Below, one piece after another: positions 56,785 to 64,000 of a DNA stretch of 64,000 nucleotides (positions are counted from its first letter, which is position 1; each line of letters starts with the position of its first letter). A program made the translations under genes and the position numbers. Source of the DNA: Chitiniphilus shinanonensis DSM 23277. GTDB lineage: Bacteria; Pseudomonadota; Gammaproteobacteria; Burkholderiales; Chitinibacteraceae. The notes beneath the pieces were generated by a model. The model ran no database searches and was not told the origin of the DNA. It worked only from the letters and a program-made list of their open reading frames with translations. The stretch spans positions 62,001 to 126,000 of the forward strand of contig NZ_KB895341.1 of NCBI RefSeq assembly GCF_000374805.1, read 5' to 3'.

Positions 56785-56800
56785 GTTCATTAAATTGAAC
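56785..56800. promoter_or_regulatory. Inverted repeat GTTCA-N6-TGAAC upstream of the HTH segment
   Basis: GTTCATTAAATTGAAC, 9 bp upstream of the HTH start codon and downstream of a TTGACG on the minus strand. The spacing and the AT-rich centre fit a Cro-type operator, possibly for the HTH protein itself. Evidence is position and symmetry only. Confidence 0.4.
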
Positions 56801-57123
56801 ATCGTCGTCAATCGCCGTTTGAAAATTCCTGACGTTCAGAAAATTAAACAATCCTGATATGGCAGGCCCGTTGCGGGGTGCGCCGGGCCGGGTTGCAGAT
56901 CTTCCAAGACGGGCGGTCACCCACGGCCCCTGGCCGGGCCCGGGTGATTACGCGGCGCAAGCAGCCGTTACGCACGGAAACTCCTGCCAAGGTCAGGGTT
57001 TGCCGGTAGTCAAGGCAATGCGAAATGGCGCGGCCGGGGGGATGGCCCGATTCGGCGGGCGCCGTAGCATGCAGCCGTTTCGCCTTCGGGCGCCCGCTTT
57101 GCCAACTTCCAGGAATCACCCCC

Positions 57124-57702
57124 ATGTCCGCTTCGTCGTCCCCGTTCGCCAACCCCGCGCCGCTCGGCCTGATGGGTTTCGGCATGACCACCATCCTGCT
57201 CAACATCCACAACGCCGGCTTCTACCCGGTGAGCGCGATGATCATGAGCATGGGCCTTTTCTACGGCGGTCTGGCGCAGATCTTCGTCGGGGTGATGTGC
57301 TTCAAGCGCGGCGATACCTTCGGCACCACCGCGTTCATGTCCTACGGCCTGTTCTGGCTGACGCTGGTGGGCCTGTGGCTGCTGCCGGCGCTGAAGCTCA
57401 CCGCGCCCACCGAGCCGGGCTTCATGGGCATGTACCTGGCGCTGTGGGGCGTGTTCACCCTGTTCATGTTCTTCGGCAGCCTGCGCTACTGCCGCGCCAA
57501 GCAGTTCGTGTTCGGCAGCCTGACCGTGCTGTTCGCGCTGCTGGCCGCGCATAACTTCGCAGGCAGCGAGCTGGTGGGCGTGATCGCCGGCTACGTCGGC
57601 ATCGTCTGCGGCGCCAGCGCCATCTACTGGGCGATGGCGCAGGTGCTGAACGAAACCTACGGCCGCGCCGTACTGCCGGTGGGCGAACTGCGCCCCGCCT
57701 GA
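57124..57702 (+). CDS. satP: Acetate/succinate uptake transporter, AceTr/SatP family
   Basis: 192 aa with six membrane helices, the GPR1/FUN34/YaaH family. FANPAPLGLMGFGMTTILLNI is the family signature (NPAPLGL), and AGFYPVSAMIMSMGLFYGGLAQI follows. In E. coli SatP takes up acetate and succinate with protons. Start ATG preceded by CAGGA. Divergent from the HTH-galU gene across about 350 bp and convergent with ligA. Confidence 0.9.
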   Translation: MSASSSPFANPAPLGLMGFGMTTILLNIHNAGFYPVSAMIMSMGLFYGGLAQIFVGVMCFKRGDTFGTTAFMSYGLFWLTLVGLWLLPALKLTAPTEPGFMGMYLALWGVFTLFMFFGSLRYCRAKQFVFGSLTVLFALLAAHNFAGSELVGVIAGYVGIVCGASAIYWAMAQVLNETYGRAVLPVGELRPA

Positions 57703-57750
57703 TCCGCATCCGCCCCGGTTTCGGCCGGGGGGATGGAAAGAAACCCCACA

Positions 57751-57878
57751 CCTTGAACCACAGAGGACGGTGAGAGCACAGAGATACACGGAGGAAACCA
57801 AAGCGGGAGGGTAAACCTTCTGGCGCTTTGCCTTTCTCTGTGTGCCTTCGTGTTCTCGCCGTCCTCTGTGGTTCAAGG
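57751..57878. repeat. Second large palindrome of CTCTGTG-like motifs between convergent genes
   Basis: Arms of about 46 bases (57,751-57,796 and 57,833-57,878), identical over the outer 20 (CCTTGAACCACAGAGGACGG) and similar inside, around a 36-base centre. The inner arm parts (CACGGAGGAAA, TTTCTCTGTGTGCC) share the wording of the palindrome at 29.6 kb. Fills the gap between the satP and ligA stop codons and could end both transcripts. Confidence 0.88.
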
Positions 57879-57892
57879 TTCAGGGTTCAGCC

Positions 57893-60349
<2,457 letters not shown>

Positions 60350-61486
60350 CTACGCAAACAATCGCAATGCCGACACCGAGCCCGGCGCGATGCCGCGATC
60401 GTCCATCGTGGCATACAGCCGCGCCAGTTGCCGGCGGATGTTGTCCAGGCTGGCGGCGGCTAGCGGCCGGCCGTTGTCGTCGACCAGCGAACCGCCCAGG
60501 CTGCCGGCCAGTTGCTGCGCGAAATCGGACAGGTAATCGAACACCGCCAGGCCGCCGGCCACGCGCGGTACGTCGAACAGCAGCGTCAATCCGTCCGAGG
60601 TCGGCCCCAGGCCGGCCTGATCCTGGTTCGACACCGCGAACAGCGTCTTGCCCGACTCGCTCTTGTAGACGAAGGTGCCGTCGGCGGCGCGGCTCAGGCC
60701 GGCGTTCTCGGCCAGCAGGCGCACCCGCTCCAGCGGGAACGGCCGGCCGGAGGAAGCGATGTTCAACCCGATCAGCACGTCGACCGACGCGCAGAATTCG
60801 TCCAGATCGCGCGCGGCCGCTAGCTTGGCGGCGCGCTGCGGAAAGGTGGCCACCGCGTCGTGCGCGTCGGCGAATTGCTGCACCGCCATGCAGAAGGCGT
60901 TCAACTGCTCGCCGGTCAGCGCGCCCTGGCGATCCGCCAGTTGCAGGGCGACGCGCAGTTCGCTGTAGCTGGCGTTGCTGCCGCCGCCCACCTGCTCCCA
61001 GTGATCGTGCTCGGTCAGGCCGATGGCCTGCACCCGCTTGGGCGCGGGAAAGCGCGGCACGTCGCCGGCGGGGATGTTGTCGCGGGCGTGCACTTCGGCG
61101 ATAAAGTCGAGCGCGGGGTCGAGCAGGCTTTCCGCCAGCGCGTCGCGGTCGTCCTCGTCGCGCGGGCGCGGGGCCGGCGGCGCGGCCGGCACGGGTTCGG
61201 CGGCGAATTGCGGGGTCAGCTGCGGTTCGATCGGTTCGGGCGGGACGATGGTCGCGCCGGGGGTGGCGGGCGGCTCGAAGCGGGTGGGTTCGTCGAGCGC
61301 CGGCTCGAAGCGCTCGCCGCCGCGCACCATGTTCTTGGGGGTGTCCATCAGCACGTCGGGCTGGTTGCGGGCGAAGGCGCGCTGGGTGTTCTTGCGGTAG
61401 CGGTATTCCTGCCACCAGTTGAAGAGGTAGACGGCGCCGACGATGGCTCCGGCCACGATCAACGATCCAAGCTGCAAATCAGTCAT
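60350..61486 (-). CDS. zipA: Cell division protein ZipA-like
   Basis: 378 aa. N-terminal membrane anchor (LQLGSLIVAGAIVGAVYLFNWW), basic stretch, Pro/Glu-rich linker (about residues 60-125), and a C-terminal FtsZ-binding domain region (GTFVYKSESGKTLFAVSNQ, then GLTLLFDVPRVAGGLAVFDYL). ZipA tethers FtsZ to the inner membrane. The smc-zipA-ligA order is the classic one. Sequence in the FtsZ-binding domain is divergent, as usual in betaproteobacteria. Start at MTDLQLGSLIV. Confidence 0.9.
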   Translation of the reverse strand: MTDLQLGSLIVAGAIVGAVYLFNWWQEYRYRKNTQRAFARNQPDVLMDTPKNMVRGGERFEPALDEPTRFEPPATPGATIVPPEPIEPQLTPQFAAEPVPAAPPAPRPRDEDDRDALAESLLDPALDFIAEVHARDNIPAGDVPRFPAPKRVQAIGLTEHDHWEQVGGGSNASYSELRVALQLADRQGALTGEQLNAFCMAVQQFADAHDAVATFPQRAAKLAAARDLDEFCASVDVLIGLNIASSGRPFPLERVRLLAENAGLSRAADGTFVYKSESGKTLFAVSNQDQAGLGPTSDGLTLLFDVPRVAGGLAVFDYLSDFAQQLAGSLGGSLVDDNGRPLAAASLDNIRRQLARLYATMDDRGIAPGSVSALRLFA

Positions 61487-61677
61487 GTTCTCTGGCTCTG
61501 GCCGCGGCTGGAACGGCCTCTTTCGTTCGGTATGGGGTGCATTCAATCACAAGCGCAGCTTGCTTCAAAGCTTTGGTTTTCAGCCGGTAGCCGTCAGGCC
61601 GGGCGCGTGGCGGAACGTTCCCCGCCAGCGTGCGATTGTGCCACGCGGCGACGGCCTCCGCCGCGCCGCTCGCGCGC
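61487..61677. other. Intergenic region between smc and zipA
   Basis: 191 bp without a gene. Only moderately GC-rich; the part near 61,540-61,575 (ATTCAATCACAAGCGCAGCT) is the likely zipA promoter region. No terminator with a U-run after smc. Confidence 0.3.
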
Positions 61678-64000
61678 TCAGACGGTGGCCGGTTCGCGCA
61701 TCGACAGCGCCTGCTCGATATCCACCGCCACCACCCGCGACACGCCCTGCTCCTGCATGGTGACGCCGACCAGCTGGCTGGCCATTTCCATGGTCAGGCG
61801 GTTGTGGCTGATGTAGAGGAACTGGGTGCGCTCGGCCATCTTCTTCACCAGGCTGCAGAAACGCAGGGTGTTGGCGTCGTCCAGCGGCGCGTCCACTTCG
61901 TCCAGCAGGCAGAACGGCGCGGGGTTGAGGCGGAACAGCGAGAACACCAGGCTCAGCGCGGTCAGCGCTTTTTCGCCGCCCGACAGCAGGTGGATGGTGC
62001 TGTTCTTCTTGCCCGGCGGCTGCGCCATGATGGTCAGCCCGGCGTCGAGGATCTCCTCGCCGGTCAGCACCAGTTCGGCGTGGCCGCCGCCGAACAGCGT
62101 GGGGAACAACTCCTGGAGGTTGCCGTTGACCGTGTCGTAGGTCTCTTGCAGCAGCGCCCGCGTTTCGCGGTCGATGCGGCGGATGGCGTTCTCCAGCGTG
62201 TCGATGGCCTCGGCCAGGTCGGCCGACTGCGCGTCGAGGTACTGCTTGCGTTCGCGAGCGGCGTTCAGTTCCTCCAGCGCCGCCAGGTTCACCGCGCCCA
62301 GGCCGTTCAGCGCCTGCCCCAGCCGGCCGATCTCGGCGGTCAGGGCGTTGACCTTCAGGCCGGTGCCCAGCTTTTCGCGCAAGGCGGTCTCGTCGGCCCC
62401 GGCCTCGGCCAGTTCCTGGGCGAAGCGTTCGGCGGCGAGGCGTGCTTCCTGTTCCTTCAACCGCAACGCGTTCACCGCTTCGCGCGCCGGTTCCAGCCCG
62501 ATCTCGATCCGCTGCTTGTCACCTTCGCGCTCGCGCACCTGGTTGGTCAGGCCGTTGAGCCGGTCGCGGGTGGCGGCCAGCGCGCGTTCCTTTTCGGCGC
62601 GCGCGTTCACCGCGTCCTGGAAGCCGACGTCGAACTGGCCTTCGTCGACGCTCTCCAGCTCCAGCGTCAGTGTCTCGCCGCGCTCCAACAGGCGTTGCCG
62701 CTGTTCGTCCAGGTCGCCGCCGCGCCGCGCCAGTTCGGCCAGTTTCTGTTCGGCGGTCTGCACCGCGAAGCGGGTTTCCTGGGCCTGGCGTTCGGCCTGC
62801 CGCAGGCGGCTGCGTTGCAACTCGCACGCCGATTCGGCTTCGGCACGGGCCAGGCGCGCGTTGTCGAGCGCATCCTCCAGCGGTGCCAGTTCATCCTCGG
62901 CCTGCAGCCGGCGTTCTTCGCATTCCAGGCTGGCGACGGTTTCGTCCTCCAGCTGGATTTCCAGTTGCGCCAGTTCGTCGGCCAGTTGCTGGTGGCGGCG
63001 CGCGGCCTGCTGACTGGCTTCGTCGCGCCGCGCCAGTTCGCGTTCGCGCTGCGCCAGCGCCTGCTGGGCCTGCTGCAATTGCTGGCGCTGCGTGCGCAGG
63101 CCGGTGTCGGCATCGGCCTGCGCCTGGGTGGCCTGCGCCAGCGCTCGCTCGGCGTCGGCCAGTGCCGGGCGCAACTCGTCCAGTCGCGCGCGGATGCGCT
63201 CCAGCTCGACGCGACGCGCCACCATGCCGGCCAGATGACCGTCGGCGGCGCGGTAGACCACGCCGGCCCGCCCGACCAGGTGCCCGTCGCGCGTCGCCAG
63301 CCGCTGCCCCGGCGCCAGCGTGGCGCAGCGGGCCAGCGCGTCGTCCAGCGTGTCGGCGCATTCGATGCCGGCCAGCCAGTCGTCCAGCGCGCTGTCGGCG
63401 ATGGCGTCGTCGCTGCTCACCCTGGCGCGCAGGCCGCTGCGCGCGCCGGCCACCGCGGCGGGCCAGGCCAGCACCAGCGCGGCGGGCGCGGCCGAGCGCG
63501 GGGCGTGCGGCGCCAGCCGCGCCTGCAGGCGCGCACCCAACGCGGCTTCCAGCGCGGTTTCCCAACCGGGCTCGACGCGCAGCACGTCGAGCAGTGCCGT
63601 GGCGTCGCTCAATCCCTGCTCGGCCAGCCACGGCGCCAGCTCGCCCGGATCGCCGGCTTCGGTCAGTTCGCTGAGCGCCGCTTCGCGCGCAGCCAGGGTC
63701 GCCAGTTCCAGCGACAGTGCCTCGCGCGCGGCGCGCGCCTGCTGCTGGTCGGTCCGGGCCTGCTCCAGCCGCGCTTCGCCCTCGGCCAGCGCCAGCGCGC
63801 CCTCCTCCTGCGCCAGCGCGGCGGCATCGCGCGCTTCGGCCAGCGCGTCGCGCTCGGCGTCGTGGGCCGGCGCCAGTTGGGCGCGCTCGTTCAGCAGGCG
63901 CTGCTGGCGTTCGCGCAACTGGGCGACGGTGCGTTCCAGGTGTTGTGCCTGTTGCCGCGACAGCTGCACGGTGTTGCGCGCGGCGGCCAGTCGCTCGCGC
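61678..64000 (-). CDS. smc: Chromosome segregation protein SMC, C-terminal two thirds (cut by window edge)
   Basis: 774 codons inside the window, open to the right edge. SMC dimers compact and segregate the chromosome. Order seen from the cut end: coiled coil, hinge (about WLAEQGLSDATALLDVLRVE, then PGWETALEAALG, residues near 115-230 of this fragment), long second coiled coil rich in Ala, Glu, Arg and Leu, and the C-terminal ATPase lobe with the ABC signature LLSGGEKALTALSL, the Walker B CLLDEVDAPLDDAN and the final switch HNRLTMEMASQLVGVTMQEQG. Upstream of zipA and ligA. Confidence 0.96.
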   Translation of the reverse strand, partial: RERLAAARNTVQLSRQQAQHLERTVAQLRERQQRLLNERAQLAPAHDAERDALAEARDAAALAQEEGALALAEGEARLEQARTDQQQARAAREALSLELATLAAREAALSELTEAGDPGELAPWLAEQGLSDATALLDVLRVEPGWETALEAALGARLQARLAPHAPRSAAPAALVLAWPAAVAGARSGLRARVSSDDAIADSALDDWLAGIECADTLDDALARCATLAPGQRLATRDGHLVGRAGVVYRAADGHLAGMVARRVELERIRARLDELRPALADAERALAQATQAQADADTGLRTQRQQLQQAQQALAQRERELARRDEASQQAARRHQQLADELAQLEIQLEDETVASLECEERRLQAEDELAPLEDALDNARLARAEAESACELQRSRLRQAERQAQETRFAVQTAEQKLAELARRGGDLDEQRQRLLERGETLTLELESVDEGQFDVGFQDAVNARAEKERALAATRDRLNGLTNQVREREGDKQRIEIGLEPAREAVNALRLKEQEARLAAERFAQELAEAGADETALREKLGTGLKVNALTAEIGRLGQALNGLGAVNLAALEELNAARERKQYLDAQSADLAEAIDTLENAIRRIDRETRALLQETYDTVNGNLQELFPTLFGGGHAELVLTGEEILDAGLTIMAQPPGKKNSTIHLLSGGEKALTALSLVFSLFRLNPAPFCLLDEVDAPLDDANTLRFCSLVKKMAERTQFLYISHNRLTMEMASQLVGVTMQEQGVSRVVAVDIEQALSMREPATV

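Overview
The window is GC-rich (roughly two thirds G+C by eye), densely packed chromosome of a motile betaproteobacterium, most likely of the order Neisseriales. The pointers are the block truA-trpF-trpB-trpA-accD-folC-SPOR-cvpA-purF, priB inside the rpsF-rpsR-rplI operon, cmk-rpsA-ihfB-lapA-lapB, a very long NAD-dependent DNA ligase (804 aa) and zipA next to smc. This is inference from gene order and protein type; no rRNA is present to confirm it.

Layout. 1-11,624 (minus strand): purF (5' part), cvpA, a SPOR-domain protein, folC, accD, trpA, trpB, trpF, truA, an orphan EcfT-like membrane protein, fimV and gluQ. 11,709-15,599 (plus): fdxA, the rpsF-priB-rpsR-rplI operon and a diguanylate cyclase. 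15,658-29,001 (minus): rfaE1, ugd, pyrF, lapB, lapA, ihfB, rpsA, cmk, an aldo/keto reductase, tyrA, a META/DUF4377 lipoprotein-like gene, a type I-beta DAHP synthase, an HcaT-like transporter and pgsA. 29,140-29,595 (plus): a DUF4442 thioesterase-like gene behind a palindromic operator. 29,819-32,983 (minus): uvrC and a YbjJ-like transporter. 32,988-40,144 (minus): late flagellar genes (FlhB-like tail protein, fliK, a DUF2802 gene, fliT, fliS, fliD, flaG, fliC with a clear sigma-28 promoter). 40,352-55,170 (minus): a surface glycan locus. 55,712-64,000: galU with an in-frame Cro-like HTH extension, satP, ligA, zipA and the 3' part of smc.

The most interesting part is the glycan locus directly behind the flagellin gene. 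Six tightly coupled genes (48,050-53,783) match in kind and order of reaction the Campylobacter jejuni pathway for the O-methyl phosphoramidate capsule modification: a PEP-synthase-like L-glutamine kinase, a CTP-type nucleotidyltransferase, a class I gamma-glutamyl hydrolase, a CysC-like nucleotide kinase and a SAM methyltransferase, plus a CysQ-like bisphosphate phosphatase. They are followed in the same run by genes for a 3-acetamido-3,6-dideoxyhexose (DegT aminotransferase and an acetyltransferase/ketoisomerase fusion), a CDP-glycerol-phosphotransferase-like protein and a 1,524-residue multi-domain glycosyltransferase whose end abuts the fliC promoter. My reading is a flagellin (or co-located surface) glycan made of an amino-deoxy sugar decorated with a phosphoramidate. 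This is inferred from families and context and needs chemical proof.

Other structure: a roughly 110-125 bp hairpin repeat present twice, two large palindromes built from CTCTGTG-like motifs that fill two convergent gene ends, a flagellin with an EF-hand loop in its variable region, and several clean intrinsic terminators. No tRNA, rRNA, CRISPR, transposase or prophage gene was found.
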